The position numbers and the translations under genes were made by a program. Shown piece after piece: positions 16,415 to 24,796 of a stretch of DNA of 64,000 nt. The number at the start of each line of letters is the position of its first letter. Position 1 is the stretch's first letter. Source of the DNA: M3007 sp031425155 (GTDB taxonomy: Bacteria > Bacteroidota > Bacteroidia > Chitinophagales > Saprospiraceae); NCBI GenBank assembly GCA_031425155.1, contig JANPIV010000067.1:1-64000 (forward strand). The letters are read 5' to 3'. The notes below the pieces were generated by a model, which saw only the letters and a program-made list of their open reading frames with translations, was not told the DNA's origin and did no database searches.

Positions 16415-17167
16415 CTAGTTATTCGGCGCCCCGCCTTGTATCCAGATACGCACTTGATCTATTTGACAGGGTGGTATTTTCGGGCTACCAGCCGGATAGG
16501 GCATCGGGGTAAAACCCGGTGTATGATTAAGCGCGCCCAATAGCCGCTGATCGGTGACTTTGGCTTTTATTTCGGCATAATTGGTGAGCCGGAAACCACT
16601 GCTGGGGGCCGTACCACTATGACAACCCTGGCAACGAGTCGTAATCAGCGGCAGTATCACGGTACTAAATCGCACATTCGTCGTATCACATTCGGCATCG
16701 CAGTGCAGGTCTTTGGCCCCCTGTTGTATCCATTTCAGGATCAAGGCTTTCTGTGCCGTATTGAGCGGCGTGCGGGGCGGTGGCGGCATGCGTTTATCCG
16801 GGTCGGTTTCCGTAATCATTTCGTAGATTTTACTATCGGCAGGGTCGCTGAGTTTTATTTTACCCGTGTTGCGTATGTTCGTGTAGGAATCCAGAATAAT
16901 ATCTTTCTGGTGTGAAGCAGCATCATGACAACCCGACATCACGCAGTTCGATCTGAAAATGGGCAGCACTTGTTGCTCAAAATACACCGTATCGGGCGAG
17001 CAGGGATGTTCGATGATTGTTCCGCCACCACCACCGCCATTTTGAGTAGTATCTACTATATCCGGGTCGAATGTGCCTATATAAACGGGCTCGCGTTGGC
17101 AGGCCATAAAATTGGAGATAACAATCACCATAAGCAGTAATGCAAATAAAAAAACGGTATTTTTCAT
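16415..17167 (-). CDS. Lipoprotein with two cytochrome-c-like heme motifs (cassette A)
   Basis: The product is 250 residues. The start at 17167 gives a clean lipoprotein signal (lipobox FMAC, Cys near residue 23); an upstream start would overlap the previous gene. A Gly-rich linker follows. Domain 1 has CVMSGCH (C-x4-CH) and a later MPPPP; domain 2 has CQGCH (C-x2-CH) and MPYP. CxnCH binds heme covalently, and the MP pair is a plausible axial methionine. Two more CD- and PC-type cysteine pairs are present. It should sit in a membrane leaflet facing the periplasm or surface. It is the second gene of cassette A, 32 bp after its neighbour. Confidence 0.82.
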   Translation of the reverse strand: MKNTVFLFALLLMVIVISNFMACQREPVYIGTFDPDIVDTTQNGGGGGGTIIEHPCSPDTVYFEQQVLPIFRSNCVMSGCHDAASHQKDIILDSYTNIRNTGKIKLSDPADSKIYEMITETDPDKRMPPPPRTPLNTAQKALILKWIQQGAKDLHCDAECDTTNVRFSTVILPLITTRCQGCHSGTAPSSGFRLTNYAEIKAKVTDQRLLGALNHTPGFTPMPYPAGSPKIPPCQIDQVRIWIQGGAPNN

Positions 17168-17199
17168 AATTGTTTTATGGTTGGGTTTAAAAAGGGTGC

Positions 17200-17877
17200 T
17201 CAATCATTCTTAGCACCCAAATCCACCCATTTTTTAATTTTAGCAATATTACAGGCGGACAGTTTATTGCTATTTTTCGGCATGGGAGAGTAGCCGGAGG
17301 TATGTTCAATGACTCCCACTAATGTACCTCCGGTGGCCATCGCTTTAGTGCCAGCGTAAGTAGAAAGATTAACCCCGGCCTCCGGGGCACTGCCACCGTG
17401 GCAAACGGTGCAATAAGTTTGCAGAATCGGCTGCACCGAGCCGCTAAAAGTGACGCTGGTGGTGTCGCAGGTAATGGTGTTACCACAACCGGCGGTATTT
17501 TTAGCACCCTGTTCTATCCACAAGGCAATTGTGGTAATCTGGTCGTCCGACAGGCGGCTGTAAGGATTGGGCGGCATGGCTTCTTCGCCGCTTTGCTTTA
17601 CTAATGCTTTATAGATTTTGCTGCTTTTATAGTCACCCGCCACTACACCTTCCTGAATAACACCGGCATAATTGGTCAGATCATAACCTTCCTCCCGGTC
17701 AGTTGCATTATGACAACCGCTGAAGGTGCAATTGGCCTGAAAAATGGGCAATACTTCTTGTTCAAAGCACACGCCATTGATGTCTTCTATGTATTCGTGG
17801 GTACAATTGCTACCGACAATCATACAAATAGTCGTCGTCAGCACTACTGCAAACCAGGAATTTCTGTTTATCGCCAC
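17200..17877 (-). CDS. Lipoprotein with two cytochrome-c-like heme motifs, first gene of cassette A
   Basis: The product is 225 residues and starts with GTG (no in-frame ATG upstream). A signal peptide ends at Cys25 in VGSNC, a non-standard lipobox because of the Asn. Domain 1 carries CTFSGCH (C-x4-CH) with MPPNP, and domain 2 carries CTVCHGG (C-x2-CH) with MPKNS. The layout equals that of the genes at 16415 and 22309, and equals the joined products of 24431 plus 23995. Covalent heme and electron transfer are inferred from the motifs; the spacing of the first motif is unusual. The gene begins a minus-strand operon behind a 471-bp divergent region. Confidence 0.8.
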   Translation of the reverse strand: MAINRNSWFAVVLTTTICMIVGSNCTHEYIEDINGVCFEQEVLPIFQANCTFSGCHNATDREEGYDLTNYAGVIQEGVVAGDYKSSKIYKALVKQSGEEAMPPNPYSRLSDDQITTIALWIEQGAKNTAGCGNTITCDTTSVTFSGSVQPILQTYCTVCHGGSAPEAGVNLSTYAGTKAMATGGTLVGVIEHTSGYSPMPKNSNKLSACNIAKIKKWVDLGAKND

Positions 17878-18348
17878 TATATGATGGTTTTAATGAATGA
17901 ATAATTCTGCATTTGCAAAAAAAGGCCGTCCTGTAATAAGGAAGGCCCACTGATACGAAAGAGAGAGCCAATCAGTAGTCAATATGCAGGTGATGGTTTA
18001 TTATAAGTGTCAGTTGGTGTGGTTTCTATCCAACAAAGAACGGCAGATAGTTCTGGCAAAACAAACGGTGAGCACTGAACCGGGAGAAAAGCCAGCTCAA
18101 CGGGTAAAAAGCCTGATTCACTCATTTTACATTCGGAGAGCCAGACCGCTTTTACGGAAAGCAGATGCGAATATTGGGAAGAACCTGCTGTCTGCTTCTT
18201 CGCCATCAATTTATGTTTACACCGCTCTCCACTTTCAGGGCTGAGTAAAAGCCATTTTTTAAAAGAACCATTTTTTTAACCGTTGCCACTTATCCGCTCA
18301 ACCGGGTAAGGTGGAAGGGCACGTCGTTCCACTAAAATTTACTTTGAC
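17878..18348. other. Divergent 471-bp intergenic region
   Basis: This region separates the cassette A operon (minus) from the T9SS protein gene (plus) and must hold both promoters. No full TANNTTTG box was recognised; TTTACTTTG at 18339-18347, just before the plus-strand start, is a near match lacking one spacer base. Short open frames here (for example 17984-18244) have no signal, motif or sensible composition and are not called. Confidence 0.4.
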
Positions 18349-19524
18349 ATGAAAAACATCATTTCTGCTACGCGGAATACTTTTTGCAGACTGTTTACTT
18401 TCCTGCTCCTTATCGCCATTGCCTTGCCAGCATCGGGGCAGATCATCATAGATAACTGTAACACCGGCGCATTCTCGCAAAACGGTCCCAGCTCGCAGAA
18501 CAATATATCTGCGTCCGGGGCTATTGGGGGGACGCGGGACGTGCAGATTGCCAATACTAACTTTGGCTTAGTCAATCTGAATATCTCCACGGGTTTTCTG
18601 CAAGTGCGGCCCAGCAATAATGGCTCTTTCCCGGCAGCCTTACAGGGTAACTACGACCTCGGCTGGGGCAATAATGACGTTTTGGGCGGTACCGATCTGA
18701 ACCTCAATGCCTCCACGCGTACCCAGATCGACGTGATCTTCGTCAGTGCGCCTTACAGCACCGGTATAATGAGTGTTCGGTTCAACAGACCGGGCGATGC
18801 TGATTATAGCAGTGCTACCAGGACCCTGCATGGCCCGGGCACCTATACTTTTCCTTTTTCGAGTTTCACCGGCCTGAATTCCGGCGATATTGACGGCATC
18901 TCTATTGGGTTCTCCAATTGTATTCCCGACACGTCAATCCTGATCGGGCAAGTGCAACTCAGCGGGGTTGTCGTGCCGCTGACGCTCACGTCTTTCACCG
19001 GCCAGGCGGAAGGCAGTGTAAACGTGCTGCGCTGGGAGACTCAGACCGAGAAAGATGTACAGTTCCACGTGGTGGAGCGTTCGGCGGATGGCATTCGTTG
19101 GCAGGAGGTGGGTCGTAAAAATGGCCTCGCTAATTCTTCTGTGGCTGTGCAATCCAGTCTCGAAGATCGTAGCCCGTTGGCAAGGGCTTACTACCGCCTG
19201 CGCTCGGTGGATTTTGACGGGAAGGAAAGCCGCTCCAACGCTATTCTGGTAACTCGTGCAGATGCTCAATTTGGCATTATCAGCATATTCCCCTCGCCAG
19301 CGAAGGATCAGGTGACGATCCGGTTTCAGGCCACCCAGGAAGAATCCGTCACTGTGCGCGTACTGGACAGCACTGGCCGCCTGATGCTGGAGCAAACTAC
19401 CACTGCTGTGCCGGATAGGAACGAACTCCCCCTGTCGCTGTCTGGTCTGCCCACGGGGATTTATGCGGTGACGGTGAGCAATGGGAGCAGGATATCTGCG
19501 CCGGTGCGGATGTTGCGGCAATGA
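18349..19524 (+). CDS. T9SS type A sorting domain protein, unknown surface function
   Basis: The product is 391 residues. A signal peptide (about 1-30) leads to a beta-rich domain (about 31-205; SGAIGGTRDVQIANTNFG, then VRFNRPGDADYS). A second domain follows (about 210-300) with the phrase LTSFTGQAEGSVNVLRWETQ, common in Bacteroidota surface proteins. A typical C-terminal T9SS sorting domain ends it (about 305-391; IFPSPAKDQVTIRF, LPTGIYAVTVSNG). It should be exported through T9SS and anchored or released. It is divergent from cassette A and upstream of the sigma-factor pair, which may control it. Confidence 0.85.
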   Translation: MKNIISATRNTFCRLFTFLLLIAIALPASGQIIIDNCNTGAFSQNGPSSQNNISASGAIGGTRDVQIANTNFGLVNLNISTGFLQVRPSNNGSFPAALQGNYDLGWGNNDVLGGTDLNLNASTRTQIDVIFVSAPYSTGIMSVRFNRPGDADYSSATRTLHGPGTYTFPFSSFTGLNSGDIDGISIGFSNCIPDTSILIGQVQLSGVVVPLTLTSFTGQAEGSVNVLRWETQTEKDVQFHVVERSADGIRWQEVGRKNGLANSSVAVQSSLEDRSPLARAYYRLRSVDFDGKESRSNAILVTRADAQFGIISIFPSPAKDQVTIRFQATQEESVTVRVLDSTGRLMLEQTTTAVPDRNELPLSLSGLPTGIYAVTVSNGSRISAPVRMLRQ

Positions 19525-19592
19525 AGCGGTGCTAATAATTATGCAATTCGTCAATAATCGCATTCTCGAGAGGTGGAGGATGCGAGTATAGG

Positions 19593-19600
19593 TATTTTTG
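19593..19600 (+). promoter_or_regulatory. Candidate -7 box for the sigma factor operon
   Basis: TATTTTTG fits TANNTTTG and lies 67 bp upstream of the sigma factor start. No clear -33 TTTG precedes it. Confidence 0.35.
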
Positions 19601-19666
19601 CTGCGTTGATTGAATCAAAGCAACCCTTTTCCCCAATCCCCCGTTTGCAAGCATACGCGACATAAC

Positions 19667-20218
19667 ATGACCGATGAGCGGCTCGAAGTACTGATACACG
19701 GTTGCCGCAAAAGCGAACGACTGAGCCAGCGCGAAGTGTACCACCACTTCTACGCTGCTGTATTTGCTGTGTGCCTGCGCTACGCTGCCTCGCGGGAAGA
19801 GGCCAAAGAACTGGCCAACGATTCATTTTACAAGGCTTTTACCCGGCTCGATCAATTCAAAGCGAGCAGTAATTTCGGAGGCTGGCTCTACACCATTGCC
19901 CGACGTACGGCACTGGATCGCTACCGGGTGGCGGTGCAACAACCGCACACGATGGGCGAGGAAGCCTTGCCGCAGGACGGGATGACGCAGCCGGAAAATC
20001 AGATCATGGACCGCCTGGATGCCGAAGAAAAACTTCGGCTCGTGCAACAATTGCCACCGGCTTATCGCACGGTGTTCAACTTATATGTCGTGGAGGAATT
20101 TACCCATGAAGAAATAGCCGAAGAATTGGGTATTTCGGTGGGAGCCTCCAAATCCAACCTGTCGAAAGCACGTATGAAACTACGCGAACTCGTTGATCAT
20201 CAATACCATACCTCTTAA
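19667..20218 (+). CDS. ECF-type RNA polymerase sigma factor
   Basis: The product is 183 residues. The start at 19667 (MTDERLEVLIHGCRKSE) is preferred over 19610, whose extra 19 residues are unlike the family. Region 2 (about 15-85) includes YHHFYAAVFAVCLRYAASREEAKELANDSFYKAF and NFGGWLYTIARRTALDRYR. Region 4 (about 125-175) includes LVQQLPPAYRTVFNLYVVEEFTHEEIAEELGIS and the helix SNLSKARMKLRE. It is an envelope-type group 4 sigma factor. The gene at 20229 begins 10 bp downstream and has an anti-sigma-like layout, so the two are co-transcribed and probably a switch pair. Confidence 0.93.
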   Translation: MTDERLEVLIHGCRKSERLSQREVYHHFYAAVFAVCLRYAASREEAKELANDSFYKAFTRLDQFKASSNFGGWLYTIARRTALDRYRVAVQQPHTMGEEALPQDGMTQPENQIMDRLDAEEKLRLVQQLPPAYRTVFNLYVVEEFTHEEIAEELGISVGASKSNLSKARMKLRELVDHQYHTS

Positions 20219-20228
20219 AGCAGCAAAT

Positions 20229-21578
20229 ATGGAAGACCATTACGACCATGAGTTTGATCGTCTTTTTGCCCGCGACCTGAAAGCAGCGGGGCAAAATGCA
20301 GCACCCGATCCCGAGGAGTGGTCTGCACTCTCGTCGCGGCTGGACGGCAGGCGGAGAGGACGTTGGCCTTTGCTGCTGCCGTGGTTTTTGTTGGCGGCAC
20401 TGGCCGTGAGCAATGGCTGGATGCTCCTGCAATGGCGCAATCTGCATCGCGAAGTGGCGGATGTACAACCATCGCCTGCTACCACGACGCCCTCTGCCAC
20501 GCGGCTGCCCGAACACCGGACGACGATTGTTTACGACACCGTTTATCGCACGGTGGTCATCACACGCCAGGTGGTGGAAGAGCGACTGTCATCGGACGAA
20601 AAAAAGCAATCTGATCGCAAGTCATTGTCCAATAATGGGACGCTGTCACATCAGGCCGAAAAAAATATAACCAGCGCAAAACAAACGGGAGCGGAAGAAA
20701 AAACAATTACAAACAAGTCCGAAAAACAAAGTGCCAAACTGGTAAATAGTATTGAAAGTCAAGGCATTAATACCCAAAAAGAGGTTGGTCATCCAGCCAA
20801 TCATCTGATACCCGCCATTAGCTATGCTTCGCCGGATTCGCTTACCCAAAGCACGGCTGACACGCTTCAAAAGCAGCCTGCCATTGCTGCTGAAAGCCCC
20901 GATTCGCTCACCCAAAAACCCTCCGCCGAGCTGCGTTTCGATTCTCTTGTGAGCAATGCACCAATAATCAAGCGACATCGTACACCCTTGCGTTGGCGCA
21001 TCGAGGCAGGAATTGGCGTCGCCGGGCCGCTTACTGATATTGATTTGGAGGTTGCCAATCCCTTGAGCCTTTCCCTTCATGCAGAAGTGCTACTGGGGCG
21101 ACATTGGGCCGTAGTGCCGGGCGTGACCTACGCCGGTCACAGTTACAAAATGCACCGCCGATTCGATCCCCGTCTGCTGTTAAATGCTCCTGTATTACCT
21201 GGTCCTGAATACGGATTTCGCTACATCGAAGGGGATATGGCGCATCTGATGACTTCGCTGGCTGTCCGTTACCGTTTTCGGCCCGAACAAAAGTGGTCCT
21301 GGTATGTGGATGCTGGTTATGCCGCCCGTTTCACGGTTTCCTCCACAGCCGAATACGAATTTGACCGACATAGTACGGGCGAAAGCTACCACTACGAAAT
21401 CAGGCCCACTGTACCCAACCGGGTGCAAATGGGCCTGACGCAAGCAGGGGTAGAATATTCGGTAAATCCACGCTGGACGCTGTTTGTGGAGGCCAGCGGA
21501 CTCTTCGATTTTGGTCCCGGACAACGCACTTTCCCGACGGGAATTGGGCAATTGGGCGTGAAATGGGGCAGAAAATGA
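20229..21578 (+). CDS. Anti-sigma-like membrane protein with C-terminal beta-barrel-like domain
   Basis: The product is 449 residues. The start at 20229 (MEDHYDHEFDRLFARDLK) leaves a 10-bp gap after the sigma gene. The N-terminus (1-45) is cytosolic; FDRLFARDLK and PDPEEWSALSSRL resemble the starts of Bacteroidota anti-sigma-type proteins. A membrane helix lies at about 53-72 (LLLPWFLLAALAVSNGWMLL). A long Ser/Thr/Lys-rich linker follows (about 75-250), then a C-terminal beta-strand domain (about 255-449; GIGVAGPLTDIDLE, WAVVPGVTYAGH, LAVRYRF, VEYSVNPRWTLFVEASG). That tail resembles an outer-membrane barrel, unexpected on a protein with an inner-membrane helix. A sigma-sequestering role is inferred from position. 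Confidence 0.75.
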   Translation: MEDHYDHEFDRLFARDLKAAGQNAAPDPEEWSALSSRLDGRRRGRWPLLLPWFLLAALAVSNGWMLLQWRNLHREVADVQPSPATTTPSATRLPEHRTTIVYDTVYRTVVITRQVVEERLSSDEKKQSDRKSLSNNGTLSHQAEKNITSAKQTGAEEKTITNKSEKQSAKLVNSIESQGINTQKEVGHPANHLIPAISYASPDSLTQSTADTLQKQPAIAAESPDSLTQKPSAELRFDSLVSNAPIIKRHRTPLRWRIEAGIGVAGPLTDIDLEVANPLSLSLHAEVLLGRHWAVVPGVTYAGHSYKMHRRFDPRLLLNAPVLPGPEYGFRYIEGDMAHLMTSLAVRYRFRPEQKWSWYVDAGYAARFTVSSTAEYEFDRHSTGESYHYEIRPTVPNRVQMGLTQAGVEYSVNPRWTLFVEASGLFDFGPGQRTFPTGIGQLGVKWGRK

Positions 21579-21691
21579 AAGGGCAAATAAGCAAAATAGA
21601 CAAAAGGCAAAGGGCAAAAAGCAATTAAAACAAAGAGCCACAATGTCGCTTCTCTATTTGCTGGTTGCCTGTTGCAAATTTGCGCTTTTCT

Positions 21692-22255
21692 TTATTTCAT
21701 CTTCTCTAAAGTCCCGCCAATCGTGATTTTTGCCTCCCTGGCCAACTTATCGGCGACCAGCGAAGGGACGGAAACGCCATAATCAGCCAGTACCGTTTTG
21801 AAATTGGCCGCGACGGTGATCTTGCCGCTTTTCACGGTGAACGTAGCGGGGGTGCTGACGGCTTTGGTCACGCCATGCAGCGTCAGATCGCCGGATACGG
21901 TGGCGGTGTAGTTGCCATCCTGATCAAATTTGACTTTGCTCAGATCGTCAATTTTGCCTTTAAAAGTCGCTTTTGGAAATTTGCCGGATTCCAGGTAATT
22001 CTCGTTGAAGTGTTCCTGCATCAGGGCTTTATCAAATTGAAAACCTTTGATTAAGATAGAGGTTTCCAGGCGGCCCGTGGTCTGCTCGACCACCAATGTA
22101 CCGCTTTTGGTAGTAGCCTCAATGCGCTCCGGCGAACTGGCCGAAGTAGCGTCGAAATACACTTTCGCATCGCGGGTAAACCATCTTTGGGCCGAAAGAC
22201 CAAAGGGCAGCGTGGCCAATAAAAACAGGGCAGTCAATTTTTGGATAATAGTCAT
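21692..22255 (-). CDS. YceI family periplasmic protein (cassette B)
   Basis: The product is 187 residues with a signal peptide (1-22). It is a clear paralog of the YceI protein at 14745: both have FDATSASSPERIEA/FNATAPSSPEVIEA, the same ALMQEHFNENY and KFPKATFKGK segments, GDLTLHGV and a final DYGVSVPSLVADKL strand. An isoprenoid or quinone carrier role is inferred from the family. It is the last gene of cassette B, 53 bp after a two-heme lipoprotein gene, and converges on the anti-sigma-like gene 113 bp away. Confidence 0.92.
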   Translation of the reverse strand: MTIIQKLTALFLLATLPFGLSAQRWFTRDAKVYFDATSASSPERIEATTKSGTLVVEQTTGRLETSILIKGFQFDKALMQEHFNENYLESGKFPKATFKGKIDDLSKVKFDQDGNYTATVSGDLTLHGVTKAVSTPATFTVKSGKITVAANFKTVLADYGVSVPSLVADKLAREAKITIGGTLEKMK

Positions 22256-22308
22256 TGTTATTAAAGTTGAGAGGTGGAGAATTGTGGAGAGAAAAGGTGG
22301 AGCAGGGT

Positions 22309-23055
22309 TTACTGCGGCATACCCGTATCCACCCAGGCTTTTACTTTAGACGTCTGACAGGCAGAAAGTTTCGCGCCACTTTGCGGCATGGCTATCACCC
22401 CCGGCGACCAGGCGATAGAACCATAAAACTTGCCGGTCTGCGCACTGGCTTTTACTTCGGCATAAGTCGTCAGTTTGATGCCGCCGCCCGGATTGCTGTT
22501 GCCGTGGCAGCCCTGGCAGTAATTGACCATCAATGGCTGGATATAAGCCGTATAAGTTACATTGGTGGTGTCGCATAGTCCATAACTTTCATTACAGGCA
22601 TTATTCAGCGCACCTTGCTCAATCCATTTTTTCAATAGATTTTTCTGCTCCGTACTCAATGCGGAAGCGGGCGGCGGCGGCATTCGGTCGCCGGAATTGG
22701 TGGTAATAATGACTTTGTAATTCTTGCTTTGGCTCGGATTAAAAGGCTTGATATTCTGCATAATGTGCGCATAATCCGTGGTGATAACGCCTTCTTCATG
22801 CGAGGCTACGCTATGACAACCCGACATACCACAATTGGAAATAAACATGGGTAATATCTGATTTTGAAAATAGACCGTATCAGGGCTGCACGGGACACCA
22901 CTGGTATCCACCACATCTGGTGGTATTACGACTACCGTAGTATCGCCGGGATCAATCGGATTGAACGGAAGTGGCCCTAATTCGTGTCGGCAGGCGGGTA
23001 GCAAAAAGCCGACGACAACGGCACAAACGGTTATAGCAAACAGGATTTTTTTCAT
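22309..23055 (-). CDS. Lipoprotein with two cytochrome-c-like heme motifs (cassette B)
   Basis: The product is 248 residues. The start at 23055 (MKKILFAITVCAVVVGFLLP) gives a standard lipobox (LPAC, near residue 22); the longer frame runs into the neighbouring gene. Domain 1 carries CGMSGCH (C-x4-CH) with MPPPP, and domain 2 carries CQGCHGN (C-x2-CH) with MPQSG. Layout and motif positions match the gene at 16415. An electron carrier or heme lipoprotein role is inferred. It lies between the DUF5777 and YceI genes, 43 and 53 bp from them. Confidence 0.82.
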   Translation of the reverse strand: MKKILFAITVCAVVVGFLLPACRHELGPLPFNPIDPGDTTVVVIPPDVVDTSGVPCSPDTVYFQNQILPMFISNCGMSGCHSVASHEEGVITTDYAHIMQNIKPFNPSQSKNYKVIITTNSGDRMPPPPASALSTEQKNLLKKWIEQGALNNACNESYGLCDTTNVTYTAYIQPLMVNYCQGCHGNSNPGGGIKLTTYAEVKASAQTGKFYGSIAWSPGVIAMPQSGAKLSACQTSKVKAWVDTGMPQ

Positions 23056-23098
23056 GTAAAAGTTGATTTTGAACAAGTAAAGACTGGATGAACGCACT

Positions 23099-23977
23099 TC
23101 AAATCTTGAACGCCCTGGAAATATTAAAGCCCAACCGAATACCGGCATCCGACCATTTATTATTGGTCCGCAGCAGAAATTGTGGTTCGGTGAGGCCCTG
23201 CGAATTGGTCAGAAACATCTGGAAAACGTGGCCGCCGGTCTCAATATCCCAGCCAATACCGAACGTGTCGTAGTATTGGGTGCGCGTGTAGCCAAAAGTC
23301 CGCCAGCCGTATTCGACGGTGATCGCACTGCGTTTGGTGATCTTGAAGCGTGCCGCCCCCGCCAGCACAATAGCGTCGTTCAGGTCGGAAATATGCTCCA
23401 CCTGATTCATGTGGATCAGGGTCGGCACGATTTCCAGCGACAGACGCTCGGAGAATTTCCGCCCGATAATGACCTGGTGCGCATACGACATCCGGCTGCT
23501 CCGGTTGGCGTATTTATCAAAACCATTGGTGGCCTGATCCGGGTCGTGCAGAATAGTGTAGTAAAGCGACGATAGCAGCGTCACGCTCACTTGTTGCCAA
23601 CCGTGAGGCCGCTGCCGGACGAGGCGATATTTCAGGAATCCATCGGTCATTTTCTCCACCGAAGTGCGCCCAATACCCACTTCGAGGCGACCGTCATAAC
23701 TGTATTCCAAGGCCATACGGATGCTCGCGCCGCCATCCAGCCCGTAGAAATCGTACCAGCCGCCATTGAAAGGCCCGAAACGGTGGGCAATGCGAAAATC
23801 CAGCGTACGGCGGCCCGGCACCTCCACGCTATGCAGATTGATGATCCGCGTGCCTTTGAAAGTGGCCAGTACGGGGCTGTTATCCACGGTTTCCAAACCG
23901 GCCAGCAGGTCGTCTGTTTGCGCAAAAAGGCCGATGGGCAACCAAAGCAGGGCGAAGGGCAGGTGTCTTAATGTCAT
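23099..23977 (-). CDS. DUF5777 beta-barrel protein (cassette B)
   Basis: The product is 292 residues with a signal peptide (1-19). It is a paralog of the protein at 15343: ATFKGTRIINLHSVE, DFRIAHRFG, YDFYGLDGGASIRMALEYS, VGIGRTS and DGFLKYRLV match the DUF5777 pattern. The rest is beta-strands with gaps of barrel length. Family function is unknown. It lies 17 bp downstream of the single-motif lipoprotein at 23995 and 43 bp upstream of the two-motif lipoprotein gene, so it is embedded among heme-motif genes. Confidence 0.88.
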   Translation of the reverse strand: MTLRHLPFALLWLPIGLFAQTDDLLAGLETVDNSPVLATFKGTRIINLHSVEVPGRRTLDFRIAHRFGPFNGGWYDFYGLDGGASIRMALEYSYDGRLEVGIGRTSVEKMTDGFLKYRLVRQRPHGWQQVSVTLLSSLYYTILHDPDQATNGFDKYANRSSRMSYAHQVIIGRKFSERLSLEIVPTLIHMNQVEHISDLNDAIVLAGAARFKITKRSAITVEYGWRTFGYTRTQYYDTFGIGWDIETGGHVFQMFLTNSQGLTEPQFLLRTNNKWSDAGIRLGFNISRAFKI

Positions 23978-23994
23978 GATAAAATATTGAAAAA

Positions 23995-24399
23995 TTAGTT
24001 ATTCAAAGTACCTGCGTCCACCCATTTCTGGATTTTGGCGATGGAGCAGTCGTTGAGTTTGCTGGGGCTGTTCTGCGGCATTTGGCTGGCATTACCATCC
24101 CAGATGATCGAACTCACGAGTTTGCCGCTGCTGACGGCGGATTTGACGCCCGCGTAGTCCGCCAACACGATGCCGCCCCCGGCTCCCTGCGCGCTGTGGC
24201 AGGAGTTGTTGGCCCCGCAGGAATTGGTCATAATTGGTTTGATATGCGTTTGATAACTCATCGTGACTGTGGTATCGCAATTGGTATTCAGCAGGACTTC
24301 GGGGTGCAGTTCTTCCAAATTATCGTAGTAGCAGCCACCGGAAAACAGCAGGCCTGTTAGCAGCACTATACCGGGCAAAAACCAGATTAATTTTTTCAT
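23995..24399 (-). CDS. Small lipoprotein with one atypical CX5CH motif (cassette B)
   Basis: The product is 134 residues from the start at 24399 (MKKLIWFLPGIVLLTGLL, lipobox SGGC). It corresponds to the second domain of the two-motif proteins (IVLADYAGVKSAV, MPQNS, CSIAKIQKWVDAGT). Instead of C-x2-CH it has CGANNSCH, that is C-x5-CH. C-x5-CH is a rare spacing for heme attachment, so heme binding here is uncertain; a disulfide between the two cysteines is the alternative. It starts 31 bp after the 24431 gene. Confidence 0.75.
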   Translation of the reverse strand: MKKLIWFLPGIVLLTGLLFSGGCYYDNLEELHPEVLLNTNCDTTVTMSYQTHIKPIMTNSCGANNSCHSAQGAGGGIVLADYAGVKSAVSSGKLVSSIIWDGNASQMPQNSPSKLNDCSIAKIQKWVDAGTLNN

Positions 24400-24430
24400 A
24401 GAATATTGAAATTCAAAAAGATGTGATGAA

Positions 24431-24796
24431 TTAATTCTCGGTTGCGCCTTGCAAAATCCAGACATAAATCTGTCCGATCTGCGTATCCGTGAGCGGCTCG
24501 TTAGGGCTGGGTGGCATGGCCTTCTCGCCGCTGTACAGCCTGATCACTTCGTAGAGTTGGCTGCTATGCGGCTTGTCTGGCACGACCAATCGGGACAGTG
24601 CCGCGTAAGAGAGCAGGTTGAAACTTTCGGTTCTTTCCGCGCCATGACAGCCCGATTGGGCGCAGTTGGCGGCAATGATGGGGGCTATATCCTGCTGATA
24701 ACTGACGGTGGGGATAGCGGCATCGGGCTGCACCGTGGTGGTACAGGAAGATACCAGCCCCATCGTGAGCAGGGCCGTGACAAATAGAGTGCGCAT
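24431..24796 (-). CDS. Small lipoprotein with one CX4CH heme motif, first gene of cassette B
   Basis: The product is 121 residues from the ATG at 24796; an ATG three codons upstream (24805) is also possible. The lipobox is VSSC. It matches the first domain of the two-motif lipoproteins: QDIAPIIAANCAQSGCHGAE (C-x4-CH), EKAMPPSPNEPLTD and VWILQGA. Together with the gene at 23995 it rebuilds the two-domain layout in two polypeptides. Each has its own signal and stop, so this is not a simple frameshift. It heads the operon 24796 to 21692, divergent from the M15 peptidase. Confidence 0.8.
   Translation of the reverse strand: MRTLFVTALLTMGLVSSCTTTVQPDAAIPTVSYQQDIAPIIAANCAQSGCHGAERTESFNLLSYAALSRLVVPDKPHSSQLYEVIRLYSGEKAMPPSPNEPLTDTQIGQIYVWILQGATEN

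Noticed and set aside
16415..17203. Upstream starts for the heme lipoproteins and for the sigma factor, OmpA-barrel and GH9 genes
   Set aside because: The longer starts overlap neighbours or place extra residues before a good signal peptide or family start; internal ATGs were preferred.
17984..18244. Small frame in the divergent region between cassette A and the T9SS gene
   Set aside because: No recognisable domain, irregular composition, and it would block both divergent promoters.
23995..24796. Frameshift that split one two-domain heme lipoprotein
   Set aside because: Both halves have their own lipoprotein signals, stops and gap of 31 bp, so a real pair of genes is more likely.
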